Source of the DNA: Agrypnia vestita
Lineage: Eukaryota; Arthropoda; Insecta; Trichoptera; Phryganeidae
Reading direction: 5' to 3'
Assembly (NCBI GenBank): GCA_016648135.1
Contig: JADDOH010001524.1
Location: 104,755-168,754 of the forward strand
Length of the DNA stretch: 64,000 nt
In this document: in pieces, positions 1 to 35,633 of the stretch
Numbering within the stretch: position 1 is the stretch's first letter
How the letters are laid out: each line of letters starts with the position of its first letter
The notes under the pieces: generated by a model
Told to the model about the DNA's origin: nothing
The model's database searches: none
Seen by the model: only the letters and a program-made list of their open reading frames with translations
Translations under genes and position numbers: made by a program

Positions 1-1017
1 TTGTAAATTATTCACTCGATTTATTTAAATCACTATATTTTTGCAACACCAACCGGTTTCGTAACCAACAATCTTTTTTTGGATTTTTTGGTCCTATGGA
101 CAATTAATTATATTTGACAATTTGCTTTAGTGTGTAACTGCCGGATGACATTCAATATTCTTTTATTGAGTATTTTTTAATTATTTTTCTAATGTGCATT
201 TCTTTTGAATATGTAAGTACAAGCTGTAAGGAAAATTGGATAGATGACATAACCATTTTTTTTTGCTTATATTAAATCGTCCCCTTAAAGATAAAACTCA
301 CTAAGAGCCGGTTGTTTCAAGTTGGATTAAAATAAGTATTCGTTTAAAGCATCAATTTTTGCGTTCTTCACCAATCAGATTATACGTTTTCGTAAATATC
401 TATGCTTTGAACGAACGCTTACTTTGATCCAACTTGAAACAACCGGGCCTAAGTGACATTGGAGTAGTATTCTGAACTAGGCAATATTGCTATTTCTGTA
501 TCTTTAAAGTTATGTAGAGCATTGTAATGCCGCCAATTTTGATGTTTTAAGTTCGACAGGTTTGAAATGAATGAATTCAATCAATCAGAAACCTATAAAA
601 CAAACATTTATGAATAAAGAGCTTTCTAATTGATTGAATTATTAATTCATTACAAACATTAATTCACTCAATTAGAAATCATTCAAATCAGATAATGAAC
701 AGTTTGGAAACCATTGAAATCCTAAGGAATTTGAATTCTAAAAACACACTTCTAAATAATATCACATTTCAGTCCACTTCAGCAATCCTAGGCACCCCCC
801 CTGACCTACCCGATTAGATTGATAAATTTTGTATTTAAGTTAGTTATTATCTATACCTGATGATGAGAGGGACTGCTCCTCTCAAAACTATAGTAGTAAT
901 TAATAACTCATATTGTGTGTGTATTACAAAGTTAAAATAAAACATATTTTAAATTATAATGTTGCACCATGAAGTAACTGCCAAATTTTTCAATGATATT
1001 AACAAAGTTAAATTCAC
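1..1017 (-). other. SNRNP200 intron 22, open at window edge
   Basis: No further coding exon is seen. It contains one hairpin MITE (305-450). The remainder, including a stretch of short AATTCA/TCATT repeats at 550-740, shows nothing I recognise. Confidence 0.7.
305..450. mobile_element. Hairpin MITE, GGTTGTTTCAAG family, copy 1
   Basis: The two ends are inverted copies: left GCCGGTTGTTTCAAGTTGGA, right its complement ending CAACCGGGCC. A related copy with the same internal motif (TCTATGCTTTGAACGAA) lies at 28231-28382. No ORF. Superfamily not determined. Confidence 0.65.
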
Positions 1018-25643
<24,626 letters not shown>

Positions 25644-25773
25644 TATTACTGAATTTTATTTTACTACTTCAATTATATTATTTTCATTCGGTTTCCAACA
25701 AACGCACAGAATATAGACCAAAAAACAAACGTATCACGAACGTTCATAGAAAACACTGAAAAACACTGAACAC

Positions 25774-27522
25774 TAGGGATGGGCGTTGAATGGACGGACT
25801 AGTTGAAATCAACCGTTGACGTTGCATCGACGCGTCGACCGTTTACGTTTATCGCATGGACTAGTTGAATTCGTAGACGGTGGACAGCGGACGCCGTGGT
25901 CGGTGGACGATTCGAGATTAAAACGCAATGCAAAGCAACGAGCGAGAGCAAGACAAAACGTCTCCGTTTATTTCTCTCTCATCTCTCGCTGTCGGCTCGA
26001 CGGGTAATTTCATTTCAACTCTAAAGTACACTACCATAGAGTGCAGATCTGTGTACACGAACTATAACTAGAGATTTGAAATTTGAATACATGCGTAGCG
26101 CGAGATAGGCTTAATAAGCTATTATCTATTATTTTTTACTTGATTTTTTGTGATGTCACGTGCGACGATTCGGTGAATTCCCAATTTTACGCTGTATAAA
26201 ATAAAACAATTCTGTTTAATTATTTTATTTTTTATTGAACTATTATTAATTAACAGGCCGGCTAGATATTTTTCTAAAATCAATATTTTATTCGATCGAT
26301 CTCGACTTCTTATATATCTACCTGAAAAGGGATGCTAAAATTTAATTATTGTGTTATTTCCTTACTTTTCAACTTTAGCATATAAATGATAAACAAACTT
26401 GTAGGGAATAAAATTTTCTATACCTAACTATGGTCCTTATTCAGGAGTCCAACATTAATTGTTGTATATGTAATACAATCTTGAATTTAGGTTTAATTAA
26501 TTTTTATTATAAATTCCCTATTTTCAACTTTATAGATAAAAAAATAAATCTATTATAATTTTGTTTACACCACTTTTTATTGGTTTTTTACATGTTTCGG
26601 GAACAATGTTCCTTTTCTTAAATTGAGTCATAAACTAAAGTTGACAAATAATACAGATATATTTATTTATTAATAATGTCACCACAAAGTGAAAGTCTGA
26701 CTTTGAAAGATGTATTCTTCAATAAATTTCTAGATAAAATCTCAAATGTAAAGTATTTTTAAATTATGTATTTATTTATAAATTTATAGATAATAAATAA
26801 ATGTAAAGGTTTTTATCATTTTATTTAACTTGTATTGAAACGAATGAATTTTTCGTAATCGATTTGAGTTAGTGTAGTGATAGTCCAACGTTTTACAAAA
26901 AATAATACTCATAATCAAGGCAGGAATATAGTCCTGCTAGGTTATTATTGTTTTACAAATAACCCTGTACACATGTAATAATGTGTATCTAATATATTTT
27001 TTTATACACACATTGCTTTGTACTTTATATTTTTAATTTTTATACTCATATTTTAATGCTTATACCCGATACTTTCACTGCTTATATATGTAGTTTATAT
27101 TTATATTTTACTGCTTACACCTGATATTGTTGTGTATACCTACTTCTTTCTTTATTATATATAGAAAGAAGTATATAAAACAATATGTAAAAGCCTATAA
27201 ACAAATAAATAATAAAATATTTCTTTTTACATATAAGCACAAGTAGCGGTTTTACTTTCCCCGAAACTATATTCCTTCGAACTTCTTTAAATTTTAAAAA
27301 TTAACGTAATAAAAATAACCAACGGTTGTGCCGTCGAGCAGCGTCGCGTCAAACCGTACAGTTGACTGTCGTCCCGATGTTTAGATAAACGTCCGCGACG
27401 TCCGCGTAACGAAGTTGACGCGTCAACTAGTTGACGAATTCAACTAGTTGATCGTCTCGTCGATGGATGGACGTGGACGGTCTCGTTTCGTCGACGGTAA
27501 ATACGTCGACGACCCATCCCTA
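25774..27522 (+). mobile_element. hAT-type element, long copy, just upstream of SNRNP200
   Basis: Ends TAGGGATGGG and CCCATCCCTA. They are flanked by a perfect 8-bp duplication CTGAACAC (25766-25773 and 27523-27530), the hAT hallmark. Subterminal regions are full of palindromic words (GTCGAC, ACGCGT, CAACTAGTTG). No transposase frame, so non-autonomous. An internal block of about 850 bp (26240-27090) is absent from the inverted copy at 33192-34107 and itself contains other repeats. Begins 131 bp upstream of the SNRNP200 ATG. Confidence 0.85.
26557..26640 (-). repeat. Retroelement tail-like stem, copy 2
   Basis: CATGTTTCGGGAACAATGTTCC inverted stem with adjacent TTCTT; related to 60640-60725 in opposite orientation. 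Nested in the internal block of the long hAT copy. Confidence 0.4.
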
Positions 27523-27759
27523 CTGAACACGGCGAAGTCGGCGAAGTCACACAAAATTCTGTCATAGACAAAGCATAGACCAAGTCGTGAGTTGTAGAAA
27601 GACGGTATAGTCCGTCTAACTTATCTGAAGAATGGCCAAATTTGGAACTAACGACGCCATATTGGATTATCTACAGTTGACAGACCTTTGACAGACTTTG
27701 TTTACAGAAAGGTTCACGACTGTTTCGATAGTTTTTTAAGAAAATTTTAGATTGTCACC

Positions 27760-28091
27760 ATGCCAAAAACCATTAAAAGCGGTGTTCGGGAAATAATCTT
27801 GAAAATGCACACGTTTTTTGAAGAGGAACAACGTCTAAAAGCCCCAATTATACCGTTTGATTTTGTTCATAGACTTATTGCCGCCACTTCAGGTTAGTGC
27901 TGCCATGCAGTTATAATGATTTTCCCATACTTAGTTTTTTATTTTACTATTATACAATTTTTTCTGAATCGGCAATTTACAAAATAGTTAAAGAAGGTAA
28001 AGTGGCCGTGGAAATGGGCATTAAAATATCTACACCCGGAAAAAAAAGAACAAGGATAAGTGGAAAAATTGATTTAGAAGCCGTAAGATGA
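27760..28091 (+). pseudogene. Transposase-like N-terminal ORF, broken between two segments
   Basis: Segment 1 (27760-27892) encodes MPKTIKSGVREIILKMHTFF and onwards, ending AATSG at a good donor-like CAG|GTTAGT. Segment 2 (from about 27966) encodes ESAIYKIVKEGKVAVEMGIK, STPGKKR, then KIDLEAVR and a stop at 28089. I recall the IVKEGK...STPGKKR pattern from a recurrent arthropod protein family usually annotated as DDE endonuclease/transposase. The available AG acceptors (TGCAG, CTTAG) do not restore frame from the first segment, so this copy looks dead. Confidence 0.5.
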
Positions 28092-28230
28092 GAAAAGTTT
28101 TAGAACATATTTTATTCGATAATTTTTTACATAGAATTTTTATTATTTATACTTTTTATTACATAATTCATTAACGAGTTCATTTGTATAAACATCTTTT
28201 TTCAAAAATAAACTTTTTTATTTATGCACA

Positions 28231-28382
28231 TTAAAGACTGGTTGCATCAACTTACTTTATAGCAATAGTTCATTTAAAGCATAGATTTTTACGAGAGCGA
28301 GTTGTTTGATCGGTGGAAAATGCAAAATATCTATGCTTTGAACGAAAGATTACTATAAACCAAGTTGATACAACGGCCCTAA
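28231..28382. mobile_element. Hairpin MITE, GGTTG family, copy 2
   Basis: ACTGGTTGCATCAACTT at the left pairs with AAGTTGATACAACGG at the right. Interior shares TCTATGCTTTGAACGAA with the copy at 305-450. Nested in the transposon 27606-28934. Confidence 0.6.
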
Positions 28383-28456
28383 ACCGATTGATATCCTTAG
28401 GTGTTACTGAGTTAAACATGGTGGTCATGATCATTAGGTATGAGACACCGAATAAA

Positions 28457-28643
28457 ACCGGCGCCACACTGCGCGGATCTTCCGCCGCGTCTCTTCTGTC
28501 GTGGAACATCGCTACATTTCTTTCCATACAATATGCGCTTATTAAACACACTACGCGGATGATCGGTCGATCTATTTGCTTTGCCGATTTGGCGCAACGG
28601 AAAAAACGCGGCGGAAGATCTGCGTAATGTGGCGCCGGCCTTA
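28457..28643. mobile_element. MITE, CCGGCGCCACA family, solo copy
   Basis: The ends pair as CCGGCGCCACACTGCGCGGA against the complement of the right end; the TCTTCCGCCGC words are also inverted. 187 bp. Same family as the nested element at 23527-24002. Confidence 0.7.
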
Positions 28644-29093
28644 AAGAATTATTATTGTTTTTTTTTTTTCCTGAAAATTGTATTTTTCTTTGATTTTGAA
28701 AAAACGACATTTTGTGACGTTGTGTATTTTACGAATGTATATTTTGATAAATTTATTTGTACGTTAGTTTACATTTTTTGTTTTTTATCGTGTCGTATAC
28801 TGCTTAATAACTTGTTTAAGAAAAAGCGAATTTGCAAAAAATTCCCTACAAATGAGATAATTTTTAGACTATGGGCAATACCACAACGATTGGGACGCCC
28901 TCCTTTATTCTCCAGATAAGTTGGACGGACTATAAACTGGTAAACCCATACAGTGAAGCATAGACTGGCATAGACACTATTATTATGTTATCTATGATAG
29001 ACACATAAATATATTTTGTAATACCGAAACACTACATTAATTTGGTACCTATCGATGATTATTTTGCTAATATCGTTAATTCTTTCAGTGCTA

Positions 29094-29215
29094 AGGGGTC
29101 ATCCATAAAGTACGTCACACAAATTTAGTGATTTTTTTGACCCCTCCCCCGTCCTTGTCACAGTTGGTCACATTTGTGAGACCCCCCCCCCCCCCGCCCT
29201 AGTGTGACGTCACGT
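29094..29215. repeat. Short inverted repeat, GGGTCATCCATAAAGTACGTCA type, with poly-C
   Basis: Left end GGTCATCCATAAAGTACGTC pairs loosely with TGACGTCACGTATTTA on the right. The middle is C-rich, including a C run near 29174-29190. I recall this as a common arthropod repeat; the poly-C length may be unreliable. Confidence 0.5.
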
Positions 29216-29627
29216 ATTTAGCAATTTTACATTTAGAAATTGACGTATAGAATAATCTTCGTAAAAGTCTATACTTTTTGCTTAACTGTTACACTTAACC
29301 CTTGATCAAACAATCGGCCCAGAGAGTATTGTGGCGTATACTTATGTATATCGTTTGAGTTTGTATATACGATGTTCCAGTACAATAGTAAACATAACTC
29401 GATTTGTCACACCAAAAGACTAAGATCATCGTTAGTGAATGAAAAAACTAAAAATCTATTTGTTATGGTATATAGATTTATGCTAGTAAAAATGAATTAA
29501 TGAAAGAAATTATAAATAGATTTTTTTCTGTACCTATGTCTATCTTGATTCAATTATTTTATTTAAAGACTGTTTTTACCACAGGCAACAAAAATATATA
29601 GACATGAACTATTCTAAATTCTTGGTA

Positions 29628-29769
29628 CAGTAGCCGGCAAAAATCTTGAAATTTTTCGGCGTAGTGGGGGAAAGTTTGCGCATGTACCATTCCACCAACG
29701 AGACCCAAATTTTGTCTTCTGCGCATTCCCCCACTACACCAAAAAAATCAAGAAGTTTGACGGCAACTG
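29628..29769 (+). mobile_element. TA-flanked palindromic MITE (CAGTAGCCGGCAAA), copy 1
   Basis: Starts CAGTAGCCGGCAAAAATC and ends GACGGCAACTG, flanked by TA dinucleotides. The two halves are imperfect inverted copies. Other copies: 36991-37133 and 41591-41733 (inverted). The TA target and CAGT ends suggest Tc1/mariner. Confidence 0.8.
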
Positions 29770-29779
29770 TACATACATG

Positions 29780-30400
29780 ATCTGGTTCCATGGCTGGTTA
29801 CAGCGTGTATGACTTGTTAACATAAAATACTACGCGCTTGTTAATATCGAAACAATTATGTAAAAGTCAAATTAAATACTCTTAAAAAGTATAATGTCTT
29901 GGTAAATAAGTCGCGCTTTATTACAAAAATGTGGTTTTACTTGAAGACACTTGGTCAGAAACGAAATTTGAAAAATACGTTATATATTAAAATTAAAATT
30001 ATTACGTCTATATTCAAAAGTACGTTTTGTTTACTAGGGGATTTAATTATGCAGGAATAGAAAGTACATTGTAAATATACATAGGTACCTACCTACAAAC
30101 AGGAGAGACAAACAAAACCCCTCGCATAAAGGAGATAAGTTCAAGTCTATACAATTTTAAACTCTGTCGTTTCCTACATATTTGTTGATTTCTCTTCACT
30201 TAGCATTCGATGGATTCACCGTGCGGGTGCCGAGTCCAACACATTGCAGAGAGGGGAGCCGAGAACAGTGCCTGGGACTTGTGACCCAGGTGTAGGTTTA
30301 AGGGTTGTAGGCTTATGCTGCATCAGCACTCACCTCGTTTCGGTCTCTCTCCCTGCCTAACCAAATCTGATAAGACTCCCTTAGTGCCGTTTTCGATACG
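29780..30400. other. Intergenic, mostly unassigned
   Basis: A GC-richer patch at 30210-30360 (CCGAGTCCAACAC, GACCCAGGTGTAGG) may be the degraded 5' flank of the retroelement fragment that follows. Otherwise nothing recognised. Confidence 0.4.
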
Positions 30401-30912
30401 CATTATAATATGGAACTAACGGAAGATCTGGATAAGCCAAGATCTTTCAGTAAGACATATCGACGGCTCCTACGTATAATATCGTAACCCACAAAGCGAC
30501 GATTTTGAGTTTGTTGTGTATTTCATATGTTTTTAATTATATATTAAATTCCTAAAACGAAAAAAAAAAATTTTATAATAATAAAACGTTATTTATTGCA
30601 AAATATTTATTTTTCTTTCTTGGAATTAAAGATATAATTAAATACACATGTGTTTACATAAGAATCTCAAAATCGTCGACTTGTGGGTTACGATATTATA
30701 CGTAGGAGCCGCCGATATAGAGATTTTGCCGATGAACCTCTCTCGCCTACCTCTATCGCGTACAATTGAACTTTATAACCGTTTTTATTAAATTGTATTA
30801 ACATATATATGGGAAAATTGGAAATTGAAAAAAATCGTTTCTGACTATTTTTGAGTTCGTTGTGCTGCACAGTTGGCAAAAAATATCTTAAAGTGGCTAA
30901 AGCTGGCCTCAA
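30400..30912. pseudogene. Two inverted fragments of a retroelement endonuclease-like domain
   Basis: The minus-strand frame (30912-30688) ends NGYKVQLYAIEVGERG, then AKSLYRRLLRIIS, stop. The plus strand at about 30450-30487 encodes KTYRRLLRIIS, stop. The arms 30456-30509 and 30665-30720 are therefore inverted copies around a loop of about 155 nt. The IEVG...AKSLY pattern matches the ORF at 62629 (VEVGGLAAKSVY). Confidence 0.6.
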
Positions 30913-31367
30913 CCCTACAAGACATTTGAAAATGGACGAATTTAAATGAAATTAAAAATGGACGTACAATACAAACGTAACAAATATATTTCTTATGTTA
31001 TTTAACTGTAATTTAGTTTTAAAAATTCATGTTTTAAAAATAGTGTAAATGTAATTTTCATTGGTCTCCCAGGTCATTACTCTTTTGAAAATGTAGAAAA
31101 AAATAATAATAAACGTGAAATGTGTCCAAATGTGCCAGTTCTGGACACTTTTTATCTAGTTCTGGCCATGTCATTGTGCCAGTTCTGGCCACTTAAGTTT
31201 TTATAAGGTTTCTTAATATTTAGAATAAAAATAAAACAATATAGGTAAGTAACTATAGGAAAATTATGAATTTTATTATAATTATGATCTTGTCGTGCGT
31301 ATAGATAAAGAATGAGGTAACTTTTAATGCCACACAATACCCGGAAAGATCAATTTGAAAAGATAAG

Positions 31368-31505
31368 AAAGAATTTTCTGTAGTTTTCTGCCATGTGTAT
31401 CTGACCTCTCTAGCCGACATTACGGATCTCGTTGCAGGGTCCATCATCAGGGCTGATGTGATCAGCCATATCAGCCCTGATGATAGACCCTGCAATGGGA
31501 TCCGC
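31368..31505. mobile_element. Long-hairpin MITE, copy 3 (5' part)
   Basis: Shares TTGCAGGGTCCATCATCAGG with the family and folds back at the CAGCCCTGATGAT junction. Right arm stops at GGATCCGCC, shorter than in the copy at 6403. Confidence 0.65.
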
Positions 31506-31780
31506 CTAGGAATCTTTTTCGTGGTGAGACGTTCTATAATTTTAATCCATTGCAAATGAGTTGCGATTGTTCTTTTTTTTGTTCGGGCTGGATTGATTTG
31601 GTAGTTTCGAAATGTTCTTGTATAGTGCTGATGGTTTTCATGTGTTTTGTGTTATTAAATATCCCTGTTTTTTTTCACAATTAGCAAGCGAACTATGTAA
31701 ACATTTTAGAGTTTCAATATAATTTATATGAACATTGAATTTCTGTGCTATTTGGTAAACTATTTAAAATAATAAAAATC

Positions 31781-32480
31781 GTTTATTATGAATATTTTGA
31801 GTTACAGATGACGTGCAATCATAAAATATTTTTAATTAATAAGATAAATGTCCTCCTTTTGCTATTATAACAGACTGAAAACGTTTCGGCGTGGAATCAA
31901 TTAAATTTTGACAATTTTCTCTTATTTTGCTATCCCGAAACCACACCTGAATTACAGCTTTTGGGGCTGCTTTTCGAATATGGTAAAATGGTACCGGATC
32001 TTTGATTCCAATGGAATGAATGATGAATAGTCTAAAGAATAAAGCTCTATTGGAGCAGCACTCGAGTATAGAACTGAATAAATTTTGTCCTAATAGTGAA
32101 GGTGTATTTCAACAGGACGCAGCTCCGTGTCACGTATTGAAGTAGGTATATATATGCCTAAATATTTCAGTGAAAACATGATAACTCTGTTGGACCGGCC
32201 TGGAAATATTTCTGATCTTAACCCAATAGAAAATCTGTGAGCGGTTTGTAAATCTAGGATACGAAAATTGGATTGCATCACCAAAACAAAGATAATAGTA
32301 ATTCAGGTGTGGTTTCGGGTAACAAAATAAAATAAATTTGTCGAAATTTAATTGATTCCATGACGAAACGTCTTCAATCTGTTATATGTAGGTTCAAGCA
32401 AAAGAAGGACGTAAACCCTATTAATTAAAAAATATTTCACGATTACATGTCATCCGTAACTAAAAATATTCATAATAAAC
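31781..32480 (+). pseudogene. Tc1-like transposase remnant with duplicated inverted 3' end
   Basis: The centre encodes, across frames, LLEQHSSIELNKF, then FQQDAAPCH (second-Asp region of Tc1 transposases), then PGNISDLNPIENL, a stop, and KLDCITKTK. The D-N-P-I-E-N motif is a Tc1 signature. The 3' end (32298-32480) is repeated in inverse orientation at 31781-31957, so the locus is an inverted duplication with a loop of about 340 nt. Several stops make it dead. Confidence 0.75.
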
Positions 32481-33191
32481 CTTTTTTTATGATTCTAATT
32501 TATTTCTATAATAGTTTTATTCGTGTATTATTTAATAGTGAATTCGTACAATAGGTACTATATCTAGCTCGAGCTGTAAACCGTAAGTTTATTCACGCCA
32601 AAAAATATTTTGAAAATTCAAAGCCCGACCCTGTCAACCTAATTCACGGGTCAAAAGTCTCGTAAAATAATATGTTAATGCGTTAGTGATGATTAACGAA
32701 TAGATTTTAAATTATCGAGTAAACAAATTGACAGTGTAAACTGCGAATTATGGCGCGAGCAGGATGTGTGAATCTACCAATTAAGATAACCTTTGTTTTT
32801 ATCTGTGTAGGAAACGACTTGTACCTACTAAAATTTAACATTTTTAACAAGACAGACTGGCTCGCTCCAGTGATAGTATTTTAATGTCATTCATAACATT
32901 AAAATACTATCGAAAATCGATACTTTCTACATTTATCGATTGGAGAAATTATTCAATTATTCTCGGATTCATTTAACAAAGCTGTTCGGCCGTACCTATT
33001 CTTTTTTCATTACCTACCCATAAATCTGCGTTTTTTTGGACAAAAGACAATTAATTGCTTAATGCATACACAAATACAGTATAAAATATTCTGGATAGAA
33101 TATTTTGAAAATAACAAGATTGTTTTTAGGTGATCTTTGTCGTTTTTGGTTGGTTGGCTATTTTTTTGGTGATTTTTATTGATGTTTTGAT
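32481..33191. other. Intergenic, unassigned
   Basis: Around 32870-32915 there is a short inverted repeat (AGTATTTTAATGTCATT pairing with AATGACATTAAAATACT-like sequence). No coding potential recognised. Confidence 0.4.
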
Positions 33192-34107
33192 TAGGGATGG
33201 GTCGTCGACGTATTTACTGTCGACGAAACGAGACCGTCCACGTCCGTTCATCGACGAGACGATCAACTAGTTGAATTCGTCAACTAGTTGACGCGTCAAC
33301 TTCGTTACGCGGACGTCGCGGACGTTCTATCTAAACATCGGGACGATGGTCTACTGTCTACGGTTCGACGCGACGATGCTCGACGGCTCAACCGTTGGCT
33401 ATTTTTATTACGTTAATTTTTAAAATTTAAAGAAGTTCGAAGGAATATAGTTTCGGGGAAAGTAAAACCGCTACTTGTGCTTATATGTAAAAAGAAATAT
33501 TGTATTATTTATTTGTTTACGCACATTATAGGCTTTTACATATTGTTTTATATACTTCTTTCTATATTGAATAAAGAAAGAAGTAGGTATACACAACAAT
33601 ATCGGGCGTAAGCAGTAAAATATTAGTTCAATAAAAAATAAAATAATTAAACAGAATTGTTTTATTTTATACAGCGTAAAATTGGGAATTCACCGAAACG
33701 TCGCACGTGCACATCGCAAAAAATCCAGTAAAAATTAATAGATAATAGCTTATTAAGCCTATCTCGCCCTACGCATGCATTCTAATTTCAAGTCTCTGTC
33801 ATAGTTCGTGTACACGGATCTGCACTCTATGATCGTGTACTTTAGAGTTGAAATGAAATTACCCGTCGAGCCGTCTATGGCGTCGACAGCGAGAGATAAG
33901 AGAGAAATAAACGGAGACGTTTTGTCTTGCTCTCGCTCGTTGCTTTGCATTACGTTGAATCTCGAATCGTCCACCGACCACGGCGTCCGCCGTCCACCGT
34001 CTACGAATTCAACTACATAGTCCATGCGACAAACGTAAACCGTCGACGCGTCGATGCAACGTCAACGGTTGATTTCAACTAGTCCGTCCATTCAACGCCC
34101 ATCCCTA
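33192..34107 (-). mobile_element. hAT-type element, short copy, inverted
   Basis: TAGGGATGGG at the left, CCCATCCCTA at the right, flanked by a perfect 8-bp duplication GTTTTGAT (33184-33191 and 34108-34115). It is the reverse complement of the 25774-27522 copy, with the roughly 850-bp internal block missing. Retains the same dense subterminal palindromes. No ORF. Confidence 0.88.
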
Positions 34108-34869
34108 GTTTTGATTGATAGGTTGTTTTTTGGTAATTTTTGGTGGTGGTGTCACTCAAAAATAGACAAGACGTAGATTTACGACGTAGATATTCGAGGA
34201 TTACTACTCCAACACTAAAAAATACACGGGATGTATTTATTTATGCTCATGTAATTGCTTAATTAATTCACATTTGCGACTTTTGCAATTTTTGATGCGA
34301 CCTTTGAAAAATAGTTGTAAATCTACATAGTGTGATATTTTGATTAAGGGAAACGCGGGATTCAAACAAGGAATTCATAAATAAGTGTAAAAAATTCCTT
34401 TGGCGTTGCGTTGACTTGAAAAAATCCATTTTATCTATTTTCAAACCACAGATCAATCAATTTGAGATGTTTACCTATAAGCCATATAGGAATATAACGC
34501 AACACTTTTTAGACATCTTATCGATATTTATACATCAGGTCGTGAATTTTTCAAATTATACTAGTAGCAATGATGACTTTCAACCTCCATAGGGTCGGTT
34601 ATATCTATTTATATAACAACCGTAGATTTTTACGAAAACAGTTATTTTAGACGGGAGTTGCAATCATTTTTGGCCCTGTTTACCTACTTTGTACAAGGTT
34701 TATAAAATATCTCAATGGGAGTTTAGGTATTCTACTCTAGCAACTACCATATTTGTTGGAACGGGAAGGATTTGTCTGTGGAACTTGGAACTCTTTCGCA
34801 TTTGTCTTTGTGAAGAGGGAAACGGAAAACCTCCCTCAGAAGGAGTCAGGAGCTGTGAGGACCTTCCTA

Positions 34870-35125
34870 TAGGTTCTCACAGCACAGGTTTGTTTTATTC
34901 ATTATTTATTACTTTCAACGTTCTGACTACATTCTCTAAGAAAAATACCGGTTGCGATGTTGCTACATTACACTCAAACTCCAGCTTATGTCTTTGTGTG
35001 CTAAAAATGGGACAAAACATCAACAGGTGGCAAACATCTTGTGTGGCAGTTCTGTCACAAGGGCAAGTTTCGCAATCAATTATTTTGAAATGGTGAGGGG
35101 TAGGTACTCTTGAATAGGCCATGTC
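34870..35125 (-). pseudogene. LINE C-terminal fragment with zinc-knuckle-like motif
   Basis: The minus frame reads IDCETCPCDRTATQDVCHLL, then FCPIFSTQRHKLE. The C-x2-C...H-x4-C-P pattern closes many R1/jockey-type LINE ORF2 proteins. Truncated at both ends. Confidence 0.55.
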
Positions 35126-35269
35126 CTGTCAGCATTTGTGAAAGTACAAAGGTACAAAGGTCGAGGCTCTGAACTTTTGAGCGTCCAGGACAGATGGGAA
35201 GAAAATTTTTGTCACTTTCCCCGTCGGTTCGGACAAATAGGTACCTTTGGTTCCATGTACCTCGTGTTC

Positions 35270-35633
35270 TTTCAAGTATTTATTTATTTATCAACGCCCT
35301 AGTGGACTTTTACAACATATATAATGTTACATCATTTTTACGTAAACATAAAACACGTTTTAAAATATACTAAATACAATAAACCAAAAATGAATAGAAA
35401 TGAAACATATTCAAGAGAAATTAACAATCATTGAAACTAGGGGTGCATCCGTTACCGAAACCGATACCGATATATCGGCGATATCGTGGGTTTTCCGATA
35501 TATCGGAATCGGCGATATTAATTTGTCGATACACCGATACATTTTGAATTTCGCGATAATCCTCGTGTAAACGCGCCATCGCCATCGCGCCATGTACGCT
35601 CGGGGAATCCCCGCGTTTCATAATTTCATTCCG
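35270..35633. other. Intergenic, unassigned, with ATCGG-rich tract
   Basis: 35450-35540 is rich in GATATATCGG/CCGATA words in both orientations, probably a degraded subterminal region of a transposon. Nothing coding. Confidence 0.4.

Larger units (their letters stand above)
27606..28934 (+). mobile_element. Defective terminal-inverted-repeat transposon with two nested MITEs
   Basis: Ends are inverted copies: left TATAGTCCGTCTAACTTATC; right GATAAGTTGGACGGACTATA. TA duplications are possible. It carries a transposase-like N-terminal reading frame (27760-28091). Two unrelated MITEs are inserted at 28231-28382 and 28457-28643. The catalytic part of a transposase is missing. Confidence 0.7.

Noticed and set aside
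27632..27691. Short ORF MAKFGTNDAILDY...
   Set aside because: Ends after 19 codons and overlaps the left terminal repeat of the transposon 27606-28934; no evidence it is a gene or an upstream exon.
29174..29190. Poly-C run as a functional G-quadruplex or regulatory site
   Set aside because: It is the internal C tract of a dispersed repeat and homopolymer length is unreliable.
34689..35096. 135-codon plus-strand ORF
   Set aside because: Overlaps a minus-strand LINE zinc-knuckle-like fragment with clearer motifs; the plus frame shows nothing recognisable.
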